This document shows positions 33,643 to 44,918 of a stretch of 64,000 nt of DNA, piece by piece. Under the pieces are notes generated by a model. That model did not search any database and was not told where the DNA came from. It saw only the letters and a list, made by a program, of their open reading frames with translations. Origin of the DNA: Physcia stellaris (Eukaryota; Ascomycota; Lecanoromycetes; Caliciales; Physciaceae); NCBI GenBank assembly GCA_018902385.1, contig JABSSW010000003.1, positions 1,116,001 through 1,180,000 of the forward strand. The letters are read 5' to 3'. Positions within the stretch are counted from its first letter, which is position 1; the number at the start of each line of letters is the position of its first letter. The position numbers were made by a program, and so were the translations under genes.

Positions 33643-34618
33643 ATGACTACTATCACTAAAGTTGCTCTCGCTGGGGTAAATACCCAGACCCCTCACTGTA
33701 CTTTTCAGTCTGCTGGGTCCCCAAAGAAGCTGACAGCTCCATATTCAGGCCACCGGTAACCTCGGCCCAGCGATCCTCAAAGGCCTGCTCGATGCCGGCT
33801 TTCAAGTCACCGTCCTGACTCGCCAGTCGAGCACGCACAGCTTCCCCTCCAACGTCAACGTTAACCCCGTCGACTACGACAGTCTCGACTCGCTCTCATC
33901 TGCCCTTCAAGGCCAAGACGCCGTGATCTCCACCCTAGCCTCGCTCGCTCTCTCGAAACAACTCCTCCTCATCGAAGCAGCCGTAAAAGCCGGCGTCAAG
34001 CGCTTCATCCCCTCTGAATTCGGCTCCAACACCATCAACGCCAAGGCTCGCCAGTTGCCCGTCTACGCGGACAAGATCAAGGTGCAGGAGGCGTTGCAGA
34101 AGGAGGCAGACGCCGGCCGTCTGTCGTACACGTTCGTCGTCAACGGGCCCTTCCTGGACTGGGGCTTGAAGGTCGGCTTTATTGGTAACGTCAAGAACAA
34201 GAAGATTGACCTTTTCGACGGCGGCGAGCGCATCTTCAGCACCACTTCTCTGCCCAGCATTGGGAAAGCTACAGCTGCGGTCCTCACGCACGCGGACGAG
34301 ACGAAGAATCGCGCCGTCTACATCCACGACGCCGCCATCACGCTGAAGGAGCTGGTCGCTGTCTCCAAGAAGGCGGTGGGCGAGGACGGCTGGACGACGG
34401 ATAATGTTTCTGTGGATGAGATGTACAACAATGCGTGGGCGGAGCTGAAGAAGCCGCAGCCCAACCACAATGTCTTCGTGTTTGGGTTCCTGAAGACGGG
34501 CATCTGGGGCGAGGGGTACGGTGCCCACTACGAGAAGAACGACAATGCTCTGTTGGGCCTCAAGGAGCTGGACGAGGCGGGGTTGCTGGAGCTTGTGGCT
34601 GATGTGGCGAAGAACTAG
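33643..34618 (+). CDS. NmrA-like / isoflavone-reductase-family NAD(P) protein
   Basis: Two exons (33643-33675, 33749-34618) give 300 residues, the family's usual size. The joint splits the nucleotide-binding loop: KVALAG from exon 1 and ATGNLGPAILKGLL from exon 2 make the GxxGxxG motif of the Rossmann fold. VTVLTRQSS follows the second strand, the usual NADP site, then AVISTLAS, AAVKAGVKRFIPSEFGSNT and the active-site Lys-containing region (YADKIKVQEAL). These proteins are short-chain reductases acting on phenylpropanoid-like substrates, or redox-sensing regulators that bind transcription factors. The gene is divergent from the transcription factor at 30140-32761, so a link is plausible but unproven. 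Confidence 0.9.
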
Positions 34619-35459
34619 GTAGATTGGCTGATCCGGACCGCCGACGCGCCTGACATGTGGAAGTGGGCGTAAAGCGGCAAAGGACGGCTAAAGCACTATA
34701 TCATAGATAGCCGCAAATGCAATCAAGTGGCTCTTCAAGCTACGGATCTACGAGTATATTTTTCGATTCTCATCTCTGATCTCGAAATATTCGTTGCCCT
34801 CTCCGTCATTTCTTCCCTTGGTTCGCGAGAGTGCCCGTCGTTCATGTGTCCCCATTCCACAAATCCTTGTGGTCGCGATGCTTTAGCTGAACAATAACCC
34901 TCCCTCTCCTTTCTTTTCTCAATTGGTCTGAGTCTGCCAAAAGTGCCAGTGCGCATCAGTAGGATCTCGCCTCCGCAATCTCTCTCGTTCGATTAGTTAA
35001 CAGATCAATGCCTGAATCGGTCTTTAGCAATTCTTGATTTAAATTTCTGATGGGTGGGGTGCTCTTTTCTCGAAAACATCAAAATGTCTAAGCGCTTCGG
35101 GGGTTTTGTACCCAAGTGTAAAGATCAGGCGCGGGCTTTGGGGTGGGTGGAAATCTCGAGGGGTCTTGAGGGGTCACCGGCGTATGTGAGGGATTTAATT
35201 CGATCAGGTGGTTGGTGAAACAACCCGTCCGTCCATTGTCCATCATGTCAATTGATGAAAAGCCTTGCCATGGGGGCAATGGGCTGGTATCTTTGAGCAG
35301 TCAAGGTACAGTGAGATACGTTGGATCGTTTAGATGATACATGTACCAGTATTCCAAACGTGCGAAAGTGCCAACACTAAAACCAAGCACTCTACGGCTC
35401 CAAGATGTTCCCACAATCAAGTACTTTCCAAAGGGAAACCACCGCTACAATAGTCATGT
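34619..35459. other. Intergenic, no supported gene
   Basis: Convergent 3' flanks of the NmrA-like gene and the tyrosinase. Nothing else seen. Confidence 0.5.
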
Positions 35460-37022
35460 CTACACATAGTGATAGCAGAACGGCCCATCCACCGTGCTTG
35501 TCAGCTGGCTGATCTTCTTTTTCTTAGCCAAGATGTCGAAGTCAACTTTCGTGTCGAGCGTAATATTCGCAGATGGCGGTGCTGCCAAACACGTCAGCAA
35601 GAGAACGCTGCCTGCATTCTGACCGACTCCCGAATCCCTGCATAACGATAGAAAAGCAGAAATGCGCGAATGGAAAGGAAACAAGAGAGAGAGTGGCAAA
35701 GAAAATCTGGCAACTCACTGTTAAATGCCGTGCTGGTCCCGAAAACCTGATTGAGCCTCTCTTCCGGCTTGAGCGCTTGCCAAATCGTCCACACCCGGTC
35801 CACCTGCGCATGATGCAGATAAAACGCCGGATCACCCGGGCTGGCGAACGCATCGATCCCGACGCCACCCATCAGGAAATGCCCCCCTGCATGCACGCCC
35901 GTCAAGCTCTCGAACAGGTCGTCAAAGCTGCCAAGATCCTGGGGCTCCCGAATCACCTTGGCCACATCTGATGGTTTGGTTTGATTCGAGTAGACGAGGG
36001 AGAGGTCGCGTCTTAGGCAGCGGGGGTTGTAGCCTAGCCCGCCGTCGGGACCTTGCGGGGCGTAGGCGATGGGGCCGAGGTTAGTGATGTGGTTTTTGAA
36101 TGGGCCGCGTTCTACACAGCCGCCACCTGTGGCAGGCGGGATGACGAGGTGGAGACCGAAGGCGGAGATGGCCGTGCCGTTGCGGTTGGGGATGTAGGCG
36201 CCGTTTGAGCCCATAGAGGTAGGAGAGCCGTCGAAGACTGTTGACTACTTTAGATGGGGTCTTGAAGGGGAGGACAGGGGAGAAGGTGAGGGTGGAACAT
36301 AGACGGGAGAGGCAAGGTGATGTTGTCAGAGAAAAAGAGGGGCTCACCGGTAGACTTGCGTGGGTCTTCCCATGACAGTGTCCAGTCCCAATAGGGTTGC
36401 GTGCCTTTATAACCGCATTCGTCTTGCAGAGCCTTCTCATAGAGCCAGAGGAAGTAGCGATGGAAGTGGAAAAAAAGACCCTAAAGAGAGCTTATTGATT
36501 AGGACTTGTCACGGTCAAACGGGCTTTGATGGGGGCAATGGCCGAAGGGAGCGCGTGCGGAAGGGTCAAGGAGGAAGTTCAGACGCACATCGAAGTGGAT
36601 ATTATTAGTCAATTTGATGTGAACAGCAGCCCAGTCGTCAAAGCGGCTTCGTGCGCCGGGAACATCTCTTTTTGAGCTCTTCGCAGGCTTGTGGGTGAAG
36701 CATTTGACAGCGTTGATGTAGTCCTTGCGGGCTTTCGCTGGTAGAGATCCCCTATACATCAGGTCAACACGTTACCAGGCTTTATCATTCCATGATGCAG
36801 CGATATATACCATTCCTGCCGCTTGACAATGTTCTCCGCGGTACATCCTACCTGTCGAGTCTTGATCGTGGCTTCGATGTACTTATTGTACTGCGCCTGC
36901 CACTCATTGATCTGTTTCGTTGCGTCGGCCTCGCTTGTGTTGGCTTTTCTGTATACTGGATTCGCTTGGACGAGATTGCCTGCTGCGTAAAGAAGGCACA
37001 CTGAAAGGGTATTGAGCTTCAT
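35460..37022 (-). CDS. Secreted tyrosinase (type-3 copper phenol oxidase)
   Basis: Five exons (37022-36811, 36751-36589, 36480-36348, 36237-35719, 35581-35460) give 382 residues. A signal peptide (1-20, ending LVQA) marks it as secreted. The CuA histidines are visible at about 115, 123 and 132 (VHIKLTNNIHFDG, FHFHRYFLWLYE), and the CuB set in GVHAGGHFLMGG and DPAFYLHHAQVDRVW. PYWDWTLSWEDP and GPFKNHITNLGP are also typical. These enzymes oxidise phenols to catechols and quinones, for melanin or small aromatics. It lacks the C-terminal lid domain of intracellular fungal tyrosinases and is closer to the short secreted type. All introns are in phase. An alternative ATG eight codons upstream would spoil the signal peptide. 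Confidence 0.92.
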
Positions 37023-38271
37023 CTCTGCAAGGAAAGCAAACAGCAATGGGCTTAGAAAAGAGAGGGACTAGGTCAGCTAATGAAAGAGGCAAATTTTGCA
37101 CGAGAAGTGACCTAATCACAGAAACAGTACGAGTATCGAGAAGGAGAGGGCATGGATGCGTTTTATCCGGTTTTGGGGTTCCACGTGTAGCAAACATCGA
37201 CGCGGAGCAGCCTTGTCCGGTACCTGTGCTTCAGTTGAGGTACAGGGCAAGCCATCCTAGTGGTGACTTTAGGGCATCCCACTCAGCTGATCCAATAGTA
37301 GTAGAATTTAGCGGTGGGAGGAGAGTCTTTCACGTTGTCACTGAGTCTCAACTCTTTACAAGCGGGGTGGGAGTGTGAGTGGCCATGACCGTGGAGCGAT
37401 GGGTGGCATCATTGGCCTTCAGCTCGCAAAGGCAGATATGATCATTCATCTTCCAACAGGCCGGTGGACGGTGAAAGAATGGCCTGGTGCGGCGTATTAA
37501 GGCCCAGCCCCGACACCAAGGCTCGAAAGACAGTAATGTGTGATCGGCTATAACCCACATAGTCCATGTAACGTTGACTACTGTCGTGATGGATGTCCGA
37601 TCGTTAGATATGATAAAACTCCAGGAAGGCTTTTCGGGAGTGCGCCAAGCTAGCCTTGTTTCGGCAAAGCTCGCTCGCATGATAAATCCCCTAGCTCCCA
37701 CGCGAGCCTGAGACGAGAGTCTACCTTATCATGCACTTGTCAAGCAAGGCACAGGCCATGGCGCCGCATGGGAGCTACATATTAGGCACGTGGGCCGAGA
37801 CAAGGACGGCTCGTCTTCAGAGTAAAGGATTCAGGAACTGCTTTCAGCTTACACTCAGGGTCCGATGATCCATACTCTGACAGTTAATCCCACATTCGCC
37901 CGAGGGATGGGTAGCCTACCGCCTGCACTGTAGCACCGTACCTACAGTAGACGAGGATATGGCCCGATGACGGGGCTTCGGTTACGGGATCCTGTAGGTC
38001 CTGAAGAACCGCTGGTGAAGTGGGGATGACATATCAGCCGCTATCCTTGGGTTGCAGTGGATTGCAAATGGCGAACCACGTACTCGGTATTGATGGTGTA
38101 GCAACACGGTTCGTGTAGAAATACGTGAATAACGAGTCAATATGTGAATCGTCGATTTCCTTCATTAAATGCTCGGATCACTTCTCTAATCTTCAAACTG
38201 CTTCATATCCGTTTATCAAGGCAATACGCCCTCGTTGTACCAGACTCGATCAATCCACCATCACGTTCGCA
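37023..38271. other. 1.2-kb intergenic region
   Basis: Divergent flanks of the tyrosinase and the secreted protein. No supported gene or repeat seen. Confidence 0.5.
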
Positions 38272-38992
38272 ATGAAGGCCCGAACCCCCTCGCGATCCTT
38301 GCCCTCCTAGCATCCTCTGCTCTCGCAGCACCGTCACCGTCCTCCCCATCCAATGGCAGGGACCTCAAGAAATGCAGCGCAACATCCCTCCTCCCATGCG
38401 CCTGTCCCAAAGGAACCACCTACCGCGAAAGCGTGACCTTCTCCGTGATCGGTGCCGGCGCGAAGGACGTCGCAGACGTGATCTCCAGCTACTTCAAGAC
38501 CAGCTGGCTCGGCGTGACGCCCTACTCCACGAGCGGAACCGACAAGGTCGTGGGCGCCCTGCGCACTTCCAAATTGCCCACCTTGGCCGGGACGTACGAC
38601 ATCACCGAAGTGCTCACCAAGTACAACGAGGACCGCAAATTCGGCTCCTTTGTGCAGAAGTTCGAGCAGGACCCCAGGACGGTGCCAGTAGTGTACCATA
38701 ACGGTACGGGCGAGTTCGGCGGCTATTGGATCACCTTGGCCGCCGAGTACATCTTTCAGTACGAGACGGCGATCACGTGGAGTGTGTATGCTTGCGAGAC
38801 TGGGTATCCGAGGAGTAAGCCCCCGTCCGACTCTCTCTTCTGTTCCTCCTTCTCAATCGCTTTTTTACAGACTTTGCCCGCTTCCATGAAGTGGCGCTCA
38901 AGAATGCAACGGATATCTTGACGAAGGCGGGTAAGGTCAAGGGGAAGAATGTTGATCCTTACTCGGTGCAGACCTTCTTGAACGGGTCTTAA
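38272..38992 (+). CDS. Small secreted protein, unknown function (one-base break)
   Basis: Two exons (38272-38814, 38871-38992) give 221 residues if one base is restored. From the ATG at 38272 the given frame stops after 12 codons; a sixth C in the C5 run 38285-38289 gives MKARTPLAILALLASSALAA, a textbook signal peptide, joined to the long open frame. The mature part begins with KKCSATSLLPCACPKGTTY and continues as alternating strands and helices (ESVTFSVIGAGAKDV, VVGALRTSKLP), resembling secreted fungal proteins that I cannot tie to a known fold; an SRPBCC-like fold is a guess. The intron (56 nt, GTAAGC...TACAG) is in phase and the end is VQTFLNGS. Confidence 0.75.
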
Positions 38993-39545
38993 TGGTTGTA
39001 TATGTTCCGAGATAGCTTATTCGACTGCGAAGTGTGGGAAATGTTGGGCCTGGGCCAGCGAGCAAAAGGGGTCGCTCAGGCCGGTGGAACCTGGAGGTAG
39101 ATAGGCATTGAGTAGGAATGAACAAATATCAAATATCGAGACTAAATTGACCAAGTATAATATATGCTATTCTTTCAGGGAAGTTTCAATTCATCCTTGC
39201 GTCTTCTTTGGCAGAGGAAGAATTTTCAGCATTCTACAATGCACCTTCCATTAAGCAGTGAGAGCAATACGGCGCCCTCATAACTCCTGTGGATGTAGCT
39301 CACTCCGAGATAAGAAGACCAATACCCCACCTACTTAATCATAGAAAGCCATTTGCGTAAGAGAAATTCATGGATTGATGAGCACGGTACAGCAGGGTGC
39401 GAGCATTCTATTGTCATATATATGCTTGCATATCTATATTCTGGAAAGCTATGAGGGTGCTGCTCTGCTTTAACCCATGCAATTCTCAGAATCGAATCGT
39501 CTATGAATTCCTACCGACGGTCTTAACCGTCTTCCAAGTGCAGTC
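38993..39545. other. Convergent 3' flanks
   Basis: No gene seen between the secreted protein and the DHA2 transporter. Confidence 0.5.
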
Positions 39546-41321
39546 TCACCTCCTCTCCTCTGGTATATGACCTTCGGCCCAGCCTTCCCGCGTATCCTTT
39601 GGTATACGAATGAAGAAAATTGTAATTACCAGCGCCGTGGTCGCTAGTCCCACAGCCAGATACGCAGCAGAATGATAGCCCCTAAGCAAATCCGTGCCGT
39701 TCTTGGATGTATTGACCTCCACAGTCCCCGCGAAGCCAAGACCAAGGCTCATACCGTAACTGAGCAGCGTTCCTACGAGTGATCCTGCCACGCCCTGGTG
39801 CTTCATTGGCACCGTATTGCTTGCCACTATTTGAGCGCTGGTGGTGATCAAGTCAATTGTATAGGCTGATATGAACATTGCCGGAAAACACATTGCCCAA
39901 TATGTCAGCTTAGCAGGAACTGTAGCCAAGAGGACATTGATGGTGACCATTGCAAAGCAACCTATCCCCATAATCACTTGTGCCGGTACACGAGGAACAA
40001 GCCATGCAGCAAAGAAAGCGTTCACACAACCCATTATTGTGAGTGGCAGGTACTGAACGCCGACTCTGATGAGACTATCGCCACGAATTGTTTGCATGTA
40101 GATGTTCATGTACCAGAAGAAAATGCCGAGACTCATGAAGGAGAAGAGCGTGACAAGCATAAGATTGCCGAATGACGGTGATTTCCAGATGTTGAAAGGT
40201 AAGATCGGTTCTTTGGCGACTTTCAATTCCCAGTATGAGAAACCAGCGAAATGAAGAACAGAAACGATAAGAAGAGCAATCTCGTAGGGGTTGTTCCATC
40301 CGACGATCGGTGCTTGGCTGTGAAGATATTAGCCTCTCAGATTGCGTAAATTCCAATAAATCTTCTTACTTCCAAACAAAATTGAACAAAATGAGTCCGG
40401 CCACTCCAAGGTAAGCGCCAACCCAGTCGATCGAACCGTTTGGGTCTACAGGTTTATCTGCGTCAACAATGACGATTGCTGCACCGTAGATCAGAAATCC
40501 CATCAAGCCCCTGAGAAGGATCAGTTTTCAGAAGTTCTGGAATCCATGATACTTACAACCAAAAGAAAACCCATTTCCACTCAGACAGCTGGATGATGAT
40601 AGCGCCAATCAGAGATCCGCCTACGGCACCGACAGGCGCCATCGCCCCGAAGAGGCCCATACCGAGATTCCGTTTCTTTCCGGGTGGGAATGTGATGCCC
40701 AGTAAGGCCACGATATTTGGGACCATCAAACCACCACCAATACCGCAGAGACCCCTCATAATACAGATGGAGACCAGGTTGTTGGAGAATCCCCCACACA
40801 GAGCCCAGACGACCCACCAAATGCAACCGACGGTGAACATTACTTTGTGACCAAAGACTGCGCCAAGACGGCCGCCTTGACTCCTACTTTAGCACTTCAT
40901 CCGAAAACCCCTGCTGGGCAAAGAGGGAAACGGGGCTGGGCGGGTACTGACCGATCAAGACGAAGGCGCCCTGTGTCAACGGGTAGGATGCAACAATCCA
41001 TACCGAGCTTACGGGAGACGCACCCAGCGCTTTTCCGAGAGCCAGACCGGAATTGATGCCGACACCCAGTGGTATCATTTGCACCAGTTGAGTCAGTGTG
41101 ATGAATATCATGAACAGGTTCTGTCGTAGTTCGCTGGGAGGGACCGGGCGCCTCTCCAATATCGGCTCAATACAGGGTACCGCATTGTAAGTCTCTTCCT
41201 TCTCACGGTCTAGAGGTAAGAGGTCCTTGGATTGATGTAGAGTTGCTGATATGTTCTGGAGTTCTTCACTTGATCGGAGGCCAGCCGTGCCTGGGAACGG
41301 TTCAAGGGTAGAGGTCGACAT
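39546..41321 (-). CDS. MFS drug/metabolite exporter, DHA2 (14-TM) family
   Basis: Four exons (41321-40952, 40875-40557, 40510-40370, 40317-39546) give 533 residues, all joints in phase. A 60-residue hydrophilic N-terminus is followed by about 14 membrane segments. Motifs of the 14-spanner group are visible: SYPLTQGAFVLIGGRLGAVFGHK (segment 2-3 with the conserved loop), RGLCGIGGGLMVPNIVALLG, PVGAVGGSLIGA (antiporter motif C) and WKWVFFW. These plasma-membrane proteins export toxins and secondary metabolites or amino-acid-like compounds. It is divergent from the methyltransferase at 42846; a 726-bp inverted-repeat element sits between them, about 270 bp before this ATG. The start at 41321 (MSTSTLEPFPG) is the first good ATG; two or more lie upstream in open frame. 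Confidence 0.88.
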
Positions 41322-41589
41322 GTATGCGAGCGTTGTGATCCAAGTGAGGACTAGGTGGTAGGCATGGATAGGGTTGAAGGGCGGGTTTCGTTGTTGGGTG
41401 AATGACTCGAGCAATGACGAGGTAGCAGGCGGAAAGTTCCATGGCGCCCTTTTCTGTTTGCAGACGCGATTTCATTGATTAAGTAAGTTACAGTGTGACA
41501 ATGTGGAAGGGGAGCTCCCTCGCGCCTTACTAAGGTAGCTCGCTTGTCGGCCCTATGTGGGAGAGGAGGGGAGTCATCAAGGGTTTCGG

Positions 41590-41680
41590 GAAGGGAGCCA
41601 TTATCCGCACGTGCGATCCGTATTTGCACGTGCCAAGACTTCCCGAACCGCGCTTCCGGTAAGGCAGGACCCTGAACATC
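41590..41680 (+). repeat. Left terminal inverted repeat (91 bp)
   Basis: Starts GAAGGGAGCCATTATCCGCA and contains two GCACGTGC palindromes 11 bp apart. Pairs with 42225-42315 at 84 of 91 positions. Confidence 0.85.
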
Positions 41681-42224
41681 TCATCTTACACCTTTCGGTT
41701 TCTAGAAGACATCGAATTTTCATCTTTTTTATTTACTGCTTTACAAGCCTTGCAAATGACGATTATCTCATAGCAATCAATGCGTTCTTCACTGTTAGCG
41801 AAGATGAGTTCTTCACGTCGTTGAACGCGTTGTTGTCGTTTTCTCGATGAAAAAGAGCCTGATTTTTCAGTCAGAAACTCAACGATGATTTCAACGGCAT
41901 TTTCAACTGTCGATCGCAAGCGAGCAAATAACAACAACACTATGAATAGTATCAAGCGAGCAAAGAAAATTGATTAGAAGATTGATATGAAAAGCGAAAA
42001 ATCGACGAGAAAAAAGATGATGCAGATCGCCGATTTGCGATCAAGAAAGCTTTTGATTGATCGAGCGAGATCAGATAGATCAATGAACGAAAATTCTCAT
42101 ACAAAATTCGATGACGTCACGGTCAATTGTATGTAGAAATTAGAACATCAATGTTTGCTTGCAAAGTGATCGAAAAACGAGTATTTGATTTTCATAAATT
42201 GGTCCGAGCATATCGGATTTTAAG

Positions 42225-42315
42225 GATGTTCAGGATTCTGTCTTATCGGAAACGCGGTCCGGGGAGTCTTGGCACGTGCAAATACGGATCGCACGTGCGG
42301 ATAATGGCTCCCTTC
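42225..42315 (-). repeat. Right terminal inverted repeat (91 bp)
   Basis: Reverse complement of the left arm with seven transitions. The first 50 bases from the outer edge are identical in both arms, including both GCACGTGC palindromes. Confidence 0.85.
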
Positions 42316-42845
42316 GGGAATACGGGACCTTTCCGGTCTAGCGACAAGAAGCAGGCAGCCGAGGCAGCAAACAATATTAATATGTCATTGAATGGCGTGG
42401 TCGCCAGCAGCACTTGGCATGCCACATGACGCAATCTCGCAACAACAGCTACCTTGCTCCTCGGCACTCGTTCAACCTCAGGAGAGATGACAAGTAAGAC
42501 AAGATTAGACAGAGATCAGCGCCGAGCGAACTGGCTCTACTTGGCCTGACTGGACTCCCGCTTCGTGCCTGCATTGTCTGTCGCTTCGGCATCTGGTCAT
42601 CGTAAAGTAGGATTTGAGCATCTACTCGATGCCGTAAGCAGAAGTATGCCTTGCTTGCAATGTTCCATTTGCAGCCCCAGTGCTGTCTCCGTTATCCCAC
42701 ACTCTGCCACCCATGACAGCCGGCCGTGTGCTATCGTCACGGCTTCGGACATGTCCGTCAGACCATAAAATCCTAGAGAAGACGTGCTATCCAGCACTCC
42801 TCGGTCCATCTTTCGAACTCTTGATCCAGTAGTAAATTTATCCAA

Positions 42846-43843
42846 ATGGCGACCGCAGTGGAGACTTTCAGCGCCAGGGAGCGCAAGTATCACAACACCA
42901 CTTCAGCTTATGTCCTTCCGAACGAGTACGTCTTTCTTTTCCCTTCCAGTAGAACTATCCTTACGAACACCTGCTGCGTAGTGTCGTGGAACAGAATCGA
43001 CTTGATGCTCAGGCCGCTGCTATTGTTCGGATGATTGGCGGCTTTCCTTGTCTCGCACCCATACATTCCATGACCAACGCCTCCAAGGTTGTCGACGTAG
43101 GTTGCGGTACCGGTGTTGCAACAGTGCAGCTAGCTGCCATGCTCCCGTCTGCCAAAGTCTACGGACTCGACATTTCGAAGGTCCCTGACTCGGTGCAACA
43201 AATAGCCCCCAGAAATGTTACCTGGGCCGTCGGAAATGTCTTGGATGTTGATGGCGGAAAGCCTGGCAACGACCGTGACAATGAGCAAAGCGGTAGTGCG
43301 ATAAGCAGGGAAATCTTCACACCAGCTGGGCTTGATTACATTTTCGGCAGAATGCTGTTTCTGGGAATCAGCGACTGGACTCGATACTTTTCCACGGCCG
43401 CCCGCGCCTTGAAGTCTGGCGCGATAATCGAGCACCAGGATTTGGATTGGGAATTCTATCGTGTCAATACCACGGAGTGCCTTAGCGACAAATGGGAATG
43501 GCACCGTCATGTAGTCTCAGCCGCGAAAAAAACTGGACTTTCGATCCATGCAGGTTCTGATGCAGCGCTACTTATGAAAGAGGCTGGATTGGAGGTTATT
43601 AGCGTCCAGGAGTTTGAATTTTCATTTGTTCCGTCCAGCAAGACACCTAACAGCCAGTCTATGGGCGAGTATGTCCAGGCGAAACTAATTCCGCAATATC
43701 CTGAATTATTGCGTAAGATGCTGGGTGCCGAGGGTATTGCCGGAGAGGAACTGAAGAGACTGACCGAAAATGCTCTTCGTGACCTTGCATCCGAAGAGGG
43801 TGTGCATCAGAAATATACGGTCACGATTGGGAAGAAGTCGTAA
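42846..43843 (+). CDS. SAM-dependent methyltransferase
   Basis: Two exons (42846-42925, 42982-43843) give 313 residues; the 56-nt intron joins YVLPND to VVEQNRLDAQAAAI in phase. Motif I, VVDVGCGTGVATVQLA, and the acidic loop after the second strand, KVYGLDIS, form the SAM site. VTWAVGNVLDVD is the motif II region and LDYIFGRMLFLGISDW plays the role of motif III. IIEHQDLDWEF matches class-I fungal methyltransferases of the Methyltransf_25/LaeA-like kind found in secondary-metabolism and regulatory loci. The substrate is unknown. It faces the DHA2 exporter and precedes the dioxygenase-like gene. Confidence 0.88.
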
Positions 43844-44918
43844 GAGATGGATTGCGGTCGTTGTTATCAGATTACTAGCGATTGTTCACAGCTGAGATAG
43901 ACGTACAATCAAAATCCAAGCTTTACCAGCAACTCCTTCTATACTGAAAGACTTTGACAGCCGTTGCTTTCACATTGTTTTCAAGCACGCAGAGCATTAG
44001 AATGCTCACGTATTGACACATTCGTATCCGCGCGACCGGTTCTCTCGATATCGTTGTCGTGCAGCATATCATCTCGAGCTTCACGACCTTGTATTCTACG
44101 TTGACCGCCCACCAGTCGAACCTCTATGACTCCTGAATTTTTCTACCATGAATCTTTTGCAGACCGTGTCCGACAATGTAAATGAGTAGGGACTAGGTTT
44201 AGCGCGGCCTCTTGTCAACCTGACCGGAGAATAGAACCGTCTAGTAAATATCCACTTCCACGTGGCCAATAGACGTGGTAACTGGTGGTCCAATGCATGC
44301 ATACTTTCGTGTTATGACATAAACTCTCGGAGGCCACATGTTTTCCCATCAGCTCTGTTCGAGGACAAAGAAAGCTCCCCAGCAACATGGCCGAGCGCCG
44401 GGTGAGCCCTGTAGGCCAGAAGGATCCTGCCGGTTTTAGAACATCCCATATGATGTGACATTAGCTTGTGGAAAGAAGGCTGAACCCGGAGGCTTGTAAG
44501 CTTTCTAAGCATGTGGGATGATGTTGTGGACCGAAGAACGGTGGCCTTGCAGTCAGAGTCTTCCTTCCGAGAATATCCTAGTGCAGAAGGCAATGGAGCT
44601 TGGCTCTCATTGTGAAGATCTTGCTACTTGCGTTTCATGCCTCTGCCACCACAGATATGCCCGGTACGGCTGATGGTGATGCAGCAGCACGCCAGGACCA
44701 ATGATTCTGCCATACCTTCGGAAATGCCACTGACGTGACACCGTAGCCTCCATGTGGAGACGTGAGTTGTGGCATCTGTCAACACGTCAGAGCATGGCAT
44801 GGTATATATTTTATGTCGTTGTTGTGGCACCCAGGTCTCTCGGCTGTAGATTTGTCTTAATGAGTCGCCCAATATTGCATTGACATCCCTTCCAATTTTC
44901 TTGAGCACTGTATTAAAG
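43844..44918. other. 1.1-kb intergenic region
   Basis: No supported gene. 5' flank of the dioxygenase-like gene. Confidence 0.5.

Larger units (their letters stand above)
41590..42315. mobile_element. 726-bp non-autonomous inverted-repeat element
   Basis: Two 91-bp arms enclose an AT-rich core of 544 bp without a convincing frame. All seven differences between the arms are transitions (C/T or G/A), clustered in the inner 40 bp. It lies in the shared promoter of the DHA2 exporter and the methyltransferase. A target-site duplication was not found with certainty; the outermost bases are therefore approximate. The type (MITE of a DNA transposon, or foldback element) is open. Confidence 0.75.

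Noticed and set aside
34063-34528. Long antisense frames over the NmrA-like gene and other genes
   Set aside because: They mirror codon bias of the real gene and have no own start context, introns or family match.
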